Shown here: positions 34,940-44,500 of the stretch, piece after piece
Position numbering within the stretch: position 1 is the stretch's first letter
Layout: each line of letters begins with the position of its first letter
Assembly: GCF_010894435.1 (NCBI RefSeq)
Contig: NZ_JAAIXZ010000019.1
Span: 124,001 to 188,000 of the forward strand
From: Pyxidicoccus trucidator
GTDB lineage: Bacteria; Myxococcota; Myxococcia; Myxococcales; Myxococcaceae
DNA: 64,000 nt
Reading direction: 5' to 3'
Translations under genes and position numbers: made by a program
The notes under the pieces: model-generated
What the model saw: only the letters and a program-made list of their open reading frames with translations
Told to the model about the DNA's origin: nothing
Database searches by the model: none

Positions 34940-35431
34940 ACTCGTTGAGTCAGTCCGTAGGAAAGCAGCGTCATCCACGTCAACGCCCAGGAGGTAGCAG
35001 GCACAACGAGCGCCAGGAGCCCGCTGGATTGCTTCGCGAGCGCTCGGAGCGGAAGCGTGGTGGAGTCCTCACGAGCGCATCGGCAACCATGGCGGGTACC
35101 GGGTACCGGGGGGCACATGACAGGCGGGATTTAGATTCGTCCACTCCGTCCTTCCGCGACGTTGATGCCGGAGAGGCCGACATTGGAGACTTCCGCGGAG
35201 AAAGCCCCGCTGCGCTTGCGGTGAAGTACAGCCCTCCGCCGGGAGCGGCGGGCAGCGGCCTTACTGAGTTGGCAGCACTCTGCTGCGCTTGCCGTGAGGC
35301 ACGGCCTTCCGCCAGGAGGAAGGAAGGGGTCCTTCCTCTCGGCGGTGCTGTCGTTCCCTCCACGGTGCACGGTGCCGGGGGCCCGAGGCACGGCCCCTAG
35401 CGCCCGGGTGCTATCGTGACGCCCAGAAGGC
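34940..35431. other. 492-bp gene-free region
   Basis: Open frames exist on both strands (34945-35400 plus; 34980-35363 minus) but their proteins are low-complexity, lack family features and have no supporting ribosome sites. The region holds an imperfect direct repeat (separate entry) and GGGTACCGGGTACCGGGG at 35094-35111. No tRNA or clear terminator was seen. Confidence 0.5.
35209..35318. repeat. Imperfect 37-bp direct repeat, 73-bp period
   Basis: Copies at 35209-35245 and 35282-35318 share 31 of 37 bases, starting GCTGCGCTTGC and ending CCGCC-GGAG. Differences are scattered, so this is an old duplication or a small repetitive element. It has no coding explanation. Confidence 0.55.
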
Positions 35432-36169
35432 ATGTCCCAGGACCCTCCCAGCCCGCCGGTGAAGTCGACACGCGGCGAGCCGTCGGAGGGCTACGGCATG
35501 TCCTTCTCCACGCTCATCCTCATCCGCCTCTACGCGATGCTGCTGGACGTGCTCTCCCGGCTGGGAGACCTGGCGGTGCTGCTGTGGAGGCCCCGGCTCC
35601 TGCTGCCCTACCTGGGGCTGTGGCTGCGCGAGGCGCGCGTGTCTCCCTACCGGCTGCGGCGCTCCTTCGAGGTGGCGCGGCTGCTCCAGGCCAGCGGGCA
35701 GACCTTCAACGAGCTGATGTACGGCGAGACGCCGGTGCACACGGCGCTGTGGCTCTTCTGGAAGGCGGGGCTCGGGAAGGGCGGCCAGCTGGTGGACCTG
35801 GGCGCGGGACGTGGACGCACGCTGCTCGCGGCGCGGTGGCTGGGCGCCGGGGCGCGCGGGGTGGAGCTGTTGCAGGCCCATGTCGCGCTCGCGCAGGGGC
35901 CGCTGAAGCGCGCGGGCGCGGAGCTCGTCGCAGGTGACGCCACGCAGGCGGACCTCCAGGACGCCACCCACGTCTTCGCCAACTGGACGGCCCTCACCCC
36001 GGAGACACGGGCCCGGCTCGTCGAGCGCTTCCGCACCTGTCGCCCCGGCACGCGCATCCTCACCGTGACGCGGCCGGTGGACGCGGAAGGCTTCACCGTC
36101 CTCTCCCGCCACCGGGTGCTCTTCACCTGGGGGCTGGAGCAGGTGTGGATTCACGAGTACCGCGGCTGA
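35432..36169 (+). CDS. SAM-dependent methyltransferase
   Basis: 245 residues. Motif I of class-I methyltransferases is clear: QLVDLGAGRGRTLLAARWLG (about 130-149), followed by ARGVELLQAHVALAQ (motif post-I acidic residue) and an AGDATQADLQDATHVFANWTAL segment that resembles DOT1/histone-lysine-type or small-molecule enzymes. An N-terminal ~60-residue stretch with hydrophobic helices (LILIRLYAMLLDVLSRLGDLAVLLW) suggests membrane association. Substrate unknown. The gene stands alone, with gaps on both sides. Confidence 0.8.
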   Translation: MSQDPPSPPVKSTRGEPSEGYGMSFSTLILIRLYAMLLDVLSRLGDLAVLLWRPRLLLPYLGLWLREARVSPYRLRRSFEVARLLQASGQTFNELMYGETPVHTALWLFWKAGLGKGGQLVDLGAGRGRTLLAARWLGAGARGVELLQAHVALAQGPLKRAGAELVAGDATQADLQDATHVFANWTALTPETRARLVERFRTCRPGTRILTVTRPVDAEGFTVLSRHRVLFTWGLEQVWIHEYRG

Positions 36170-36242
36170 GCGCCCCTCGCGGTGGTTGCGGTCCGCGCCG
36201 AGGGGTGCCTTCATCCAGGGCGACACGGCAGGGGGACACAGC

Positions 36243-36779
36243 GTGGGTTACGGCTTCATGGTGTGGGCAGTGGACACGAACAAGCTGCGGCAGGCCGCCG
36301 GCTCGAAGGACGAGAAGCTGCGCCGGATGATTGGTGGGCGCTTCAAGCGCGACCTGGCCTCGCTGGACGAGCTGTTCGAGGACCGCATCGCGAACGGTGG
36401 GCCCAACACCTACGAGGCGTTGCGGCAAATCATCGACGGCGCGGTGCCGGAGGGTGCGCGTGGCGGCATCTACTCCTATGCCTTCAAACTTCTTGTGGAG
36501 CACTTCGGACGGACGCTCAACAACGCCGCCGTGTACTCGTGGAGCTCACCCGACTTCGGCCCGGTGAATGCCGCGCTGAAGCAGCTGGGCGTGCCGTTCG
36601 ACGTCGAGGACCTCACCGGCTGGGTAGGCGAGGAAGAGGTGAAGAGAATCGCCGCCGCTTTCGAGGGGAAGACGTATACGGGCGGAGACACCCAGACGGG
36701 CGAAATCCTGGAGTGTGTTCGCGGCTGGTTCCGCGACGCGGCGGCCCAGGGGCGGGGACTGGTCAGCTACTATCACTGA
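36243..36779 (+). CDS. Conserved hypothetical protein (DUF7691-like)
   Basis: 178 residues from GTG 36243, chosen because AGGGGG lies upstream and the sequence then begins GYGFMVWAVDTNKLR, a start I recall for a family labelled DUF7691. The rest is a mixed alpha/beta soluble protein without catalytic motifs (FGRTLNNAAVYSW; PFDVEDLTGWVGEEEVKRI). Such proteins occur repeatedly in myxobacteria and actinobacteria, sometimes near toxin or immunity genes, but function is unknown. The frame is open to 36186, which would add a basic leader. Confidence 0.6.
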   Translation: MGYGFMVWAVDTNKLRQAAGSKDEKLRRMIGGRFKRDLASLDELFEDRIANGGPNTYEALRQIIDGAVPEGARGGIYSYAFKLLVEHFGRTLNNAAVYSWSSPDFGPVNAALKQLGVPFDVEDLTGWVGEEEVKRIAAAFEGKTYTGGDTQTGEILECVRGWFRDAAAQGRGLVSYYH

Positions 36780-36840
36780 GTGACGCAGGACTACCGGGCG
36801 CGCGACACCGTGGGCCCGAGAAAACCAGGAGCAGGCACAG

Positions 36841-37116
36841 ATGAAGGCATGGATGGCTGTGGTGGCGCTGGCGGTGGTTCCCCTCGTCGGGTGTGGTTCC
36901 TCGCGCGAGCTGAACAAGGCGCGCATCGAGGCGAACACGGCGCGCAAGGACGCGGACACGCTGCGCGCGGAGAACAACGCGCTGAAGACCAAGGTGACGG
37001 AGCTGGAGGGTGAGCTCGCCTTGCTGACGAAGGAGCGCGACGAGCTGAAGGTCGCCGCCGAGACGGCAACCACTCCGGCGGCGGTTCCGGCCGCGGGCAA
37101 GAAGCGCAAGAAGTAG
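36841..37116 (+). CDS. Small coiled-coil lipoprotein
   Basis: 91 residues: signal peptide with lipobox LVGC (Cys18), then a heptad-rich helix (ELNKARIEANTARKDADTLRAENNALKTKVTELEGELALLTKERDEL, cut here into one coiled coil from ~22 to 70) and a Lys-rich end GKKRKK. The architecture recalls Lpp-like or spacer lipoproteins, which can form trimeric coiled coils in the periplasm. AGGAG lies upstream. No specific function is recognised. Confidence 0.8.
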   Translation: MKAWMAVVALAVVPLVGCGSSRELNKARIEANTARKDADTLRAENNALKTKVTELEGELALLTKERDELKVAAETATTPAAVPAAGKKRKK

Positions 37117-37136
37117 GCGCGAGGAGCGGCCCGCCC

Positions 37137-37577
37137 ATGACCGGGAAGCAGCGCACGCTGGCGGTCCACGTGCACGACGGCTGTGACGTGTACGTGGGCC
37201 GGGCCTTCCGTGCCTACGCGAAGCCGAGTCCCATCAACCCGGTGCCGGGCCGCTTCGGCAATCCGTTCAAGCCCGGAGGCGTGCGCACGCCGGGCGCGAT
37301 GTTCCGCACCTACTTCGCGCCCTGGCTCGGGGCCCTGCCGGAGGAGGAGCAGCAGCGCGTCCGCGAAGAGGCCCTGCGCCGCATGGGCCCGGACGAGGAC
37401 GCCTTCGTGTCCTTCCGCTGGTACCTGGAATTGCGCGCCCGGCATGACGCGGACTACCGCGCCGCCGTGCAGGGCCTGCGAGGCAAGCGCCTGGGCTGCT
37501 GGTGCAAGCCCGGCCCGTGCCACGCGGACGTCATCGCCGAGTGGCTGGACACGCAGCCAGCGAAGGGCCGGCGGTAG
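37137..37577 (+). CDS. DUF4326-family protein
   Basis: 146 residues with the family pattern: VYVGRAFRAYAKPSPINPVPGRFGNPF near the start and LRGKRLGCWCKPGPCHADVIAEWL near the end. The CWC-x3-CH cluster suggests metal binding, perhaps zinc. DUF4326 proteins are common in phages and bacteria, with no established biochemical role. It begins 20 bp after the lipoprotein gene. Confidence 0.8.
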   Translation: MTGKQRTLAVHVHDGCDVYVGRAFRAYAKPSPINPVPGRFGNPFKPGGVRTPGAMFRTYFAPWLGALPEEEQQRVREEALRRMGPDEDAFVSFRWYLELRARHDADYRAAVQGLRGKRLGCWCKPGPCHADVIAEWLDTQPAKGRR

Positions 37578-37604
37578 CTCCCGAGTTTCCCTGCGCCGAG
37601 TAGC

Positions 37605-37700
37605 TCAGCGCGACGAGAGGACGAACTGGTTGCCGTCCGGGTCCTTGAACGTCACGTAGGTGCCCCAGGGCTGCTTCCGCGGCGGCCCGGAGAACTCCAC
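37605..37700 (-). pseudogene. Remnant of a glyoxalase/VOC-family gene
   Basis: The minus strand encodes VVVEFSGPPRKQPWGTYVTFKDPDGNQFVLSSR and a stop, a perfect-looking VOC C-terminus in which PWG and the metal-ligand F-x-DPDGN motif are diagnostic. Upstream the frame dissolves into unrelated sequence that is the promoter region of the sigma-54 activator. Only the last ~30 codons of a ~120-codon gene survive. A deletion or rearrangement probably placed the activator gene here. Confidence 0.7.
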
Positions 37701-37783
37701 CACCACTGTCCGCCTCGGGGTCCATCGTCCGAGCGAGCCCCGAGCCCGTCCCCTGGCTGGGATAGAATCCGTCCAGAGGTCCC

Positions 37784-39427
37784 ATGTCCCGCTCACTCGC
37801 CGATGTCTCCACCGCCGCCGTCCCGGAACGGAGCGGCGGTCCCCGTGAGCCCCGCTCCGTCCCGGCGCTGACGGTCATCTCGCATCCCCTGCCCCGGCGC
37901 GTGGGCGAGCGGCTGCTGCTCGACGCCGTCACCGCTGGCAGGGACGTGGCCCTGACGCGCAATGGCCCGGACTTCACGCGGCCCGGCTCCGCGCTGGGCC
38001 AGCCGCTGCTGGACCCGTTCGTCAGCCGCAAGCCGCTGCACTTCGCTCCGGGCGCGGCGCCCGGCCGCGTGCGGCTGACGAACAGCGACGGAGGCACGCA
38101 GGTGAGCATCGCCGGAGCGCCGCTCCAGGGCACCTGGGAGCTGTCCCCCGAAGAGCTGACTGCGGGGGTGCCGCTGGAGCTGGGTGGACGCGTGGTGGTG
38201 CTGCTGCACCTGACGGACCTCAGCGAGGAGGGCACCGTCACGGACACGCTGGGCATGGTGGGCGAGAGCACGGGCGTGCGTCGCCTGCGCCGGCACATCG
38301 AGCGGGTGGCGGACCTGGACGTGCCGGTGCTCATCCGGGGCGAGACGGGCACGGGCAAGGAGCGCGTGGCGCAGGCCATCCACCAGCGCAGCCGGCGCCG
38401 TGACGGGAAGTTCCTCAGTGTGAATCTGGGCGCCATCCCCAAGGAGCTGGCCGCCGCCGAGCTGTTCGGCGCGCAAAAGGGCGCGTACACGGGCGCCCTG
38501 CAAGGCCGCGAGGGCTTCTTCCGCGCGGCGCACGGCGGCACGCTGTTCCTGGATGAAGTGGGCGAGGCCCCACCCGAGGTGCAGGTGATGCTCCTTCGGG
38601 TGTTGGAGACGGGCGAGCTGTACCCGGTGGGCGGCAGCACGCCGGTGAGCGTGGACGTGCGCCTGGTGGCCGCCACGGACGCGAACCTGGAGGACCAGAT
38701 TCGGGATGGCCGCTTCAAGGCGCCGCTGATGCACCGGCTCGCGGGCTACGACATCCGCGTGCCCCCGCTGCGAGAGCGACGCGAGGACATCGGCCGGCTC
38801 TTCCTCCACTTCGCGCGCGAGGAGCTGGAGGTGATTGGCGAGGCCCACCGGCTGGACAACGACGACGCGTACGCGGAGCCCTGGCTGCCCGCGCCGCTCG
38901 CGGTGCGGCTGGTGCGTTTCCCGTGGCCGGGCAACATCCGCCAGCTGCGCAACCTGGCGCGGCAGCTCGTCATCGGAAGCCGGGGCCAGGCGCGGCTGCT
39001 CGTGGAGCCCCGAATGGAGCAGGAGCTGGCGGACGCCGCCGGAGTCGCTCCAGGCAAGGTGATGCCCGCCGCCACCGTGACGAGTCCCGCCCCGGCCGTC
39101 TCCGAACCACCCGGTGAAGCGAAGGCGGCACCACGCAGGAAGGCGTCGCAGCTCACGGAGCAGGAGCTGCTCGCCTCGCTGAGGGAGAACGACTGGGACC
39201 TCAAGGCGACGGCGGAGGCGCTCGGCATTGCCCGGCCCTCGCTGTACGACCTCATCGACAAGAGCCCGAACCTGCGCACCGCGGGCGACGTGAGCGCGGA
39301 GGAAATCACCCGCTGCTTCGAGGAGTGCAACGCCGACCTGGACGCGATGGTGCGCCGGCTGGAGGTGTCACGCCGCGCGCTGGGACGGAGGCTGAAGGAG
39401 CTGGGCCTCACGCCCCGGAACGGGTGA
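37784..39427 (+). CDS. FHA-containing sigma-54-dependent activator with two C-terminal HTH segments
   Basis: 547 residues. The N-terminal FHA domain (~30-140; LTRNGPDFTRPGSALGQPLLDPFVSRKPLHF) would bind phosphothreonine, linking Ser/Thr kinases to transcription. The AAA+ domain has Walker A GETGTGKE (~186-193), the sigma-54-contact loop as GAYTGA (~233-238, Tyr for the usual Phe), Walker B GGTLFLDE (~251-258), and an R-finger region RDGRFKAPLMHRL. The C-terminus contains a Fis-like HTH (TEQELLASLRENDWDLKATAEALGIARPSLYDLI) and a second similar helical unit (EEITRCFEECNADLDAMVRRLEVSRRALGRRLKEL). ATG 37784 follows GAGG. The target promoters are unknown. Confidence 0.9.
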   Translation: MSRSLADVSTAAVPERSGGPREPRSVPALTVISHPLPRRVGERLLLDAVTAGRDVALTRNGPDFTRPGSALGQPLLDPFVSRKPLHFAPGAAPGRVRLTNSDGGTQVSIAGAPLQGTWELSPEELTAGVPLELGGRVVVLLHLTDLSEEGTVTDTLGMVGESTGVRRLRRHIERVADLDVPVLIRGETGTGKERVAQAIHQRSRRRDGKFLSVNLGAIPKELAAAELFGAQKGAYTGALQGREGFFRAAHGGTLFLDEVGEAPPEVQVMLLRVLETGELYPVGGSTPVSVDVRLVAATDANLEDQIRDGRFKAPLMHRLAGYDIRVPPLRERREDIGRLFLHFAREELEVIGEAHRLDNDDAYAEPWLPAPLAVRLVRFPWPGNIRQLRNLARQLVIGSRGQARLLVEPRMEQELADAAGVAPGKVMPAATVTSPAPAVSEPPGEAKAAPRRKASQLTEQELLASLRENDWDLKATAEALGIARPSLYDLIDKSPNLRTAGDVSAEEITRCFEECNADLDAMVRRLEVSRRALGRRLKELGLTPRNG

Positions 39428-39451
39428 CGCGTCCGCGCGGGCTGGCACAAC

Positions 39452-39760
39452 TCAGCCCTTCACCCCCGCGACGGCCGTGAGCGCGTAGTGGCGCATCTCC
39501 TCGATGCGGGCGATGTACGGGCGAATCTCCGCGAGGAAGGGCGCGAACTCCGGGCTCTTGCGGAAGCCCTGCATGTGGCCCTCGGCCGAGTCCCACTGGA
39601 TGCGGAGGATGAAGCGCGTCGCATCCTCCGTGCAGCGGGACAGCTCCCAGCCGAGGCAGTGCGTCGACTTCTGGAGCGACGCCTGCGCGCGGGTGTAGCT
39701 CGCCACGAACGCGTCCGCCTCGGGCTCAGGAATGGTGTAGCGGATGTACTCGACAATCAT
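39452..39760 (-). CDS. Antibiotic-biosynthesis-monooxygenase-like (ABM) small protein
   Basis: 102 residues with a dimeric alpha/beta-barrel pattern (MIVEYIRYTIPEPEADAFVASY; FILRIQWDSAEGHMQGFRKSPEFAPFLAEIRPYI). Such proteins are cofactor-free monooxygenases or stress-responsive dimers; substrate unknown. GGAGGAA precedes the ATG. Its start overlaps the stop of the upstream HxlR gene by 4 bp (ATGA), so the regulator and effector form one unit, typical for HxlR-controlled oxidative or electrophile stress genes. Confidence 0.8.
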   Translation of the reverse strand: MIVEYIRYTIPEPEADAFVASYTRAQASLQKSTHCLGWELSRCTEDATRFILRIQWDSAEGHMQGFRKSPEFAPFLAEIRPYIARIEEMRHYALTAVAGVKG

Positions 39761-40143
39761 GCGGTGTTCCTCCGTGTAGCGGCCGTACGCGCCGGCCGCG
39801 GTGCTTCGATGTGGGCACCGACCTCGTCGGCGATGCGCAGGCCCCAGTCGTAGAGCGCCTGGAGCGTGGGGCGGGCAGACTCGCCCCGCTTCGTCAGTGC
39901 GTAGACGACCTGCTTCCCCGTCCCCGGCCGCGTGCCGCGCTGGATGAGCCCCTGTTCCTCCAGCTCGCGCAGCCGCTGGGTGAGCATCTTCTCGCTCATG
40001 CGCGGCGTCAGCCGCCGCAGCTCCGCGTACCGCAGCGGACCTTCCTTCAGCCGAGCGAGCATGACGACCTTCCACTTGCCGCCAAGCACCTCCAGCGCCA
40101 GCTCGACGGGACAGTTGAAGGTCCGATTCAGGGAAGAAGCCAT
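39757..40143 (-). CDS. HxlR-family transcriptional regulator
   Basis: 128 residues with the winged-helix signature FNCPVELALEVLGGKWKVVML (Cys11 and the GGKWK motif), LRYAELRRLTPRMSEKMLTQRLRELEEQGLIQRG and VVYALTKRGES. HxlR proteins usually act as dimers and respond to aldehydes or redox through the conserved N-terminal cysteine. It is cotranscribed with the ABM gene. The upstream region toward the lipoprotein at 40370 (226 bp) likely contains its promoter, but no operator was identified. Confidence 0.9.
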   Translation of the reverse strand: MASSLNRTFNCPVELALEVLGGKWKVVMLARLKEGPLRYAELRRLTPRMSEKMLTQRLRELEEQGLIQRGTRPGTGKQVVYALTKRGESARPTLQALYDWGLRIADEVGAHIEAPRPARTAATRRNTA

Positions 40144-40369
40144 GAGGGCCCTTCCCTATCCCCCACCCCCGTCACAATCAACGCACCAACCGGTTCGTAG
40201 GGGGCGAGCGCAGTGCCCTGGCACATCGCGGAGCAGCGGAAGGCACCTCACGCGCCGGTGACAAGCATCTCCCGATGACACCCGAACCGCCGGCCTCAGC
40301 GGCTTTCGAGCATGCTCCACGTGACGCCTGTACGCTGGCGCGCCGGGGCGAACCCGGAGGGAGTGAAAC

Positions 40370-40867
40370 ATGCGCAAGCGATACATCGTCATGGCGGTGG
40401 TGGCAGGGGTCTGGGGAAGCGGCTGCGCGACCCGCTCCAAGGGAGCGGAGCCCGGCGAGCCCGGCACCGTCACCATGAAGGCCGAGCAGAACGTGGGGAC
40501 GCCCCGCGTGGTCTGCGTCGACAAGAAAATCGCCGTGGACCCGCACGGCGACGGCAAGCGGTTCCTGCCTCCACCCCCATGGATACTCTGCGAGGACAAC
40601 AAGCTGACCGTGGTCAACAAGCTGGCGGCCTCGGTGTGCCTCACCCTCCTCGACTCCGACGGCAAGAACTTCGTGCCGCCGCAGAGCCTCTCGCCGGGAG
40701 AGAAGTGGGACAACTCCTCGCTGCCTCGTGACGACTACTCGCTCGGCGTCTGCCTGCAGAAGGGTGGCGACTGCTTGAGCGGCTGCAACGACATGACGGG
40801 CAGCGAGGAGACACCCGGCGTCAGCGACACCATCAAGGGCAACCTGAGCGTGGTCACCTCCGGGTAG
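40370..40867 (+). CDS. Small secreted lipoprotein, paralogue A
   Basis: 165 residues with a lipobox GSGC (Cys19). The mature part is a beta-rich domain with five or more cysteines (CVDKK; WILCEDNKLTVVN; SVCLTLLDSDGKNFVPPQSL; CLQKGGDCLSGC) ending in DTIKGNLSVVTSG. The next gene encodes a shorter version with the same C-terminal pattern. The fold resembles copper-binding cupredoxin-like or calycin proteins only vaguely, and the function is unknown. GGAGGG lies upstream. Confidence 0.75.
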   Translation: MRKRYIVMAVVAGVWGSGCATRSKGAEPGEPGTVTMKAEQNVGTPRVVCVDKKIAVDPHGDGKRFLPPPPWILCEDNKLTVVNKLAASVCLTLLDSDGKNFVPPQSLSPGEKWDNSSLPRDDYSLGVCLQKGGDCLSGCNDMTGSEETPGVSDTIKGNLSVVTSG

Positions 40868-41055
40868 CGTGCGCCACGACTTCCCGTGCGTGGGTGGAAC
40901 GGCGACGTGTCGCCGTCTCGCCCTCCGACGTGTCGGTGCGACGGTCCGCGGGAGCTTCACCCCGGAGGACGGGACGTTCCACCGTCCTCCGGCCCGGTGG
41001 CATGCCACGTGCTCACCTGGCGGGCCTCACGATGTTCAACCTGGAGGGTATGCCC

Positions 41056-41565
41056 ATGAAGAAGGCGCTGTATGTCCTGGCGGTCGTGGTCTCGGCGGGT
41101 GGTGGTGCGTGTGCCGCACGGACGGACGAATCCCGAGCGCCCCAGGCACTCACGCACGCGCCCCCCACCACGACCACCGACGACACCGAAGGCGGGTCGT
41201 GCGAGCAGGGGCTGAGCATCACCGTCAACGCGGGCGACGCCGGCAGCCATAAGTACTTCTCCGGTGGACGCTCGTGGACGGTGCGCCAGACGCAGAGTGT
41301 GACGTTCGTCAACCAGACGGACAGCTCGCTCTGCATCGACATCCTGGACTCCCAGGGCAAGAACCTGGGTCCCAACCAGCCGCTGTCCGCCTCGGGCGGG
41401 AGCTGGAACGACGCGTGCGCGCTGGCGGGAGGAACCACCTACACAGTCACCGCCTGCTTCAGGGACGACTGCTCGAAGCTCTGCCAGCAGAAGGATGGGA
41501 CGCAGGACGACCCGGGCGTCACCGACACCATCAAGGGCAACCTCAGCGTGATTACCTCGGGCTGA
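41056..41565 (+). CDS. Small secreted lipoprotein, paralogue B
   Basis: 169 residues with a lipoprotein signal (MKKALYVLAVVVSAGGGAC), a Thr-rich linker and a beta-sandwich-like domain (GLSITVNAGDAGSHKYFSGG; QSVTFVNQTDSSLCIDILDSQGKNLGPNQPL; DTIKGNLSVITSG). It matches paralogue A in C-terminal order, cysteines and last residues. I chose ATG 41056 because GGAGGG is 6-7 bp upstream; ATG 41050 is too close to it. The 3' end overlaps the convergent kinase gene by 14 bp. Confidence 0.75.
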   Translation: MKKALYVLAVVVSAGGGACAARTDESRAPQALTHAPPTTTTDDTEGGSCEQGLSITVNAGDAGSHKYFSGGRSWTVRQTQSVTFVNQTDSSLCIDILDSQGKNLGPNQPLSASGGSWNDACALAGGTTYTVTACFRDDCSKLCQQKDGTQDDPGVTDTIKGNLSVITSG

Positions 41566-44500
41566 AGCGTTCCAGGCGGTGCTGCTCGCGCTCCAGGGCC
41601 CGCCTCCCCGCGTCATTGCCCGCGAGCATGCGCGTCAGTTCCTCCCGGGCCCGGAGCCATTGCTCCTGGCGCCGGGGCTCGGGCGGGCCGGGCAGGCTCA
41701 CCCGCTCCTGGAGCAGGGCGCCGCGCACGGCCAGCGCCTCCGCCCACGAAGGCCGGGCCGCCACCGCGGCGTCGGCCGCTGTCAGGCCCCGCTCCAGCAC
41801 GGGCGTGGCGTCCAGTCCGGAGCGCCCGCGCCAGCCGGCCCAGGTGAGGCAGAACCGGGCGAAGGCGGCCTGGGTCTCCGGACGGGCGGGTTCCAGGTCC
41901 AGGGCCTTCTGGAACGACGTGGCCGCGGCGTCGAAGTCCGCATCGCGGCCCTGCCCCCTGCCTGCCCGCCAGCGCGCCTCCACGGCCTGCGTCTCTCCCA
42001 GCAGCAGCCACGCCTGGGCGAGCGCGGGGTTGAGCGCGAGCGCGCGGCGCAGTGCCTCCGTGGACCGCTTGAGCAGGAGCGCCGGGTCGCTCCCCCGCCG
42101 CGCCGCAGCCGTGGCCTGCTTCAGTGCGCGCCCAGGCTCGTTCTCCCGCCGCAGCGCCTCCGCGGCTTCCACGCGGTGCACCGCGCCCAGCCACATCCAC
42201 GGCTGGGGCACGTCTGGCAGCAGCGTCACGGCCCGCTGGAGCGCAGCCTGAGCCGCGTGCACGCTCGGCAGTGGAGACGCGGGGCCTTCGAGCAGGATTT
42301 CCGCGTGCCACGCATGCACCTCGCCGGCGTTGTTGTGGGCGAAGCCCTGCGAGGGGGCCACGGCGATGGCGGCGGCGAAGGCGTCCTGCGCCTGGCGCAG
42401 CAGTGGGGCCGGGTCCTCGCCGCGGTCCCAGGACTCCTTCGCCTGCTCGAAGAGGATGGTGCCCACGCCGTTGTGCAGGGGCGGCAGCTTCGGGTTGATG
42501 GAGACGCCCCGCTGGTACGCCGCGAGCGCACGGGCCCACTCCGGCCCCGAGTCCCCGCCCGAGTTCCGCAGCCGTCTCGCGCGCGCCTCGTACACCGCGC
42601 CCGCGTAGAACCAGGAAGCGACGAGGCTCGGGTTGAGGGTGCACGCACGCTCCATGGCGTCCGCAGCGCGGGTGAGGTCTCCGTCCGCATCCGGCGCGCG
42701 AGGGTGCGAGGCGCGCGACTCGTACGCCTGTCCCAGGTTGGTCCAGGCCTCGGCGCGGCGCGAGTCCAGGCCGACGGCGGTGTGGAAGGCGTCGACGCTC
42801 CGGTTCCGGTACGGCAGGGCGTCGCGGCCCGCGCCGTCCTCGTGGTCCGCCCACACCTTGAAGACGAGGCCGAGGTTGATGTGGAAGTCGAAGTCGCGTC
42901 CTTCAGCGGGGATGCGGTCGAAGGTGGAGGCGGCCTCGCGAAGCAGTTCGCTCACATCCTGGCCCTGCTCCTGGCGGTGGTTGGCGCGCTGCCACGAGGC
43001 CAACGCCAGCTCCGTCAGGGCCTTGGGCTCCGAGGGCGCGAGTGACACGGCCTCCCGCGCCGACGCCAGCGCCTGGTCCAGTAGAGGCTCCACCTCGCCG
43101 CCCTGCCGGGAGCGCTGCTCCGCGAGACGGCGGTGGAGCGCGGCCGCGAGCACATGCGCCACGGTGTCATCGCGAGCCGCGATGAGCGCCCGCCCCGCCG
43201 CTTCCACGCCGCGCGTGTACGGAGGCAGCACGTCGCCCTGGCCGTACACCTCCACCACGAGCGACTCGTACTCGAGCAGCGTGAGCGCCCGGTGCACGGC
43301 GGGCACGCTGCGCCCGATGTCCGCGGCGGCGGCGTAGGCACGGCGGCCCGAGTCGAAGTCGGCGCGAGCGCCCTCGCGGTCTCCGGTGTTCCAGCGCCGC
43401 AAGGCCCGCGCGAGGTGGATGTCTCCGCGCAGCAGCGGTGCCTCGTGGAACCAGGGCAGCCGGGTGCCGAGCGCATCCAGCTTCGCGAGCGCTTCGTCGC
43501 CGCGTTCCTCGTAGAAGGCGAGCAGCGCGGCCACATACTCGGGAGCGGGCACCTCGGCGCCTTCGCTGCGTCGCAGGAAGTCCAGCGCGGGGTCGCGGTA
43601 GCGGGCTTCGGCCTCGCGCAACCGGGCCTCACGCAGTGGGGTATCCCGCAGCCGCTCCGCGTCCAGGCGCTGTGCCTGGTAGAGGTGGCCCAGCACGAGC
43701 GCCAGTGCATACGCGACGCGAGGCTCCTGGTAGCCCTGCCTCCACGCGGCCTCCAGGTGCTCACGGGCGCGAGCCTCGTCACCGAGCGCGAGGAAGCCGC
43801 GTCCCAGTGCGTAGTGCCCCGGTCCCTCGGCCAGGGGGCCGGCATCGCGCATGGAGGACTCGAGGTCGCGCATCCGCGAGCGCAGGGCCTCGCGGTCCGC
43901 GCGGGTGTCGTGGAGGGGCGCGGTGCCGGAGTACCGGGCCTGGGCCTCGATGCGCTCCACGCCTTCGGTGAAGCGGCGGGCCAGCGTCTCGCGCTGGGTG
44001 GCTTCGCGACGGGCGAGGACGGCCTGTCCGAGCGCGAGCGACACGGCGAGCAGCGCGACGGAAGCCGCGACCACGGGGCGCCGGTGCTTGCGCAGCCACT
44101 TGCGAGCCCGGTAGCCGGGGCCGGTGCGAGCGAGCACCGGCTCGCCATCGAGGAAGCGTCCCAGGTCCTCTGCCAGCTCGCGCGCCGAGCCGTAGCGGGA
44201 GGAGCGGTCCTTCTCCAGACACTTGAGGGTGATGGCCTCCAGGTCGACGGGGATGTCCCTGTCCACCGAGCGCGGAGGACGAGGCTCGGCGGTGGCGATG
44301 TTGCTGAGCACCTCCAATCCGTTGTCACCGGGGATGGGGGATTGTCCGGTGAGCAGGGCATAGAGGGTGGCGCCGAGGCTGTAGACATCCGCGCGCCGGT
44401 CCAGGCGGGCCACTTCGCCCCGGGCCTGCTCGGGGGACATGTAGTGCGGCGTGCCGAGCACGGTGCCGGTGGCGGTGGCGCCCTCCTTCCAGTCGCGGGC

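Noticed and set aside
34945..35400. Plus- and minus-strand frames in the 34940-35431 gap as genes
   Set aside because: Both translations are low-complexity, have no ribosome site, and the region contains a non-coding direct repeat.
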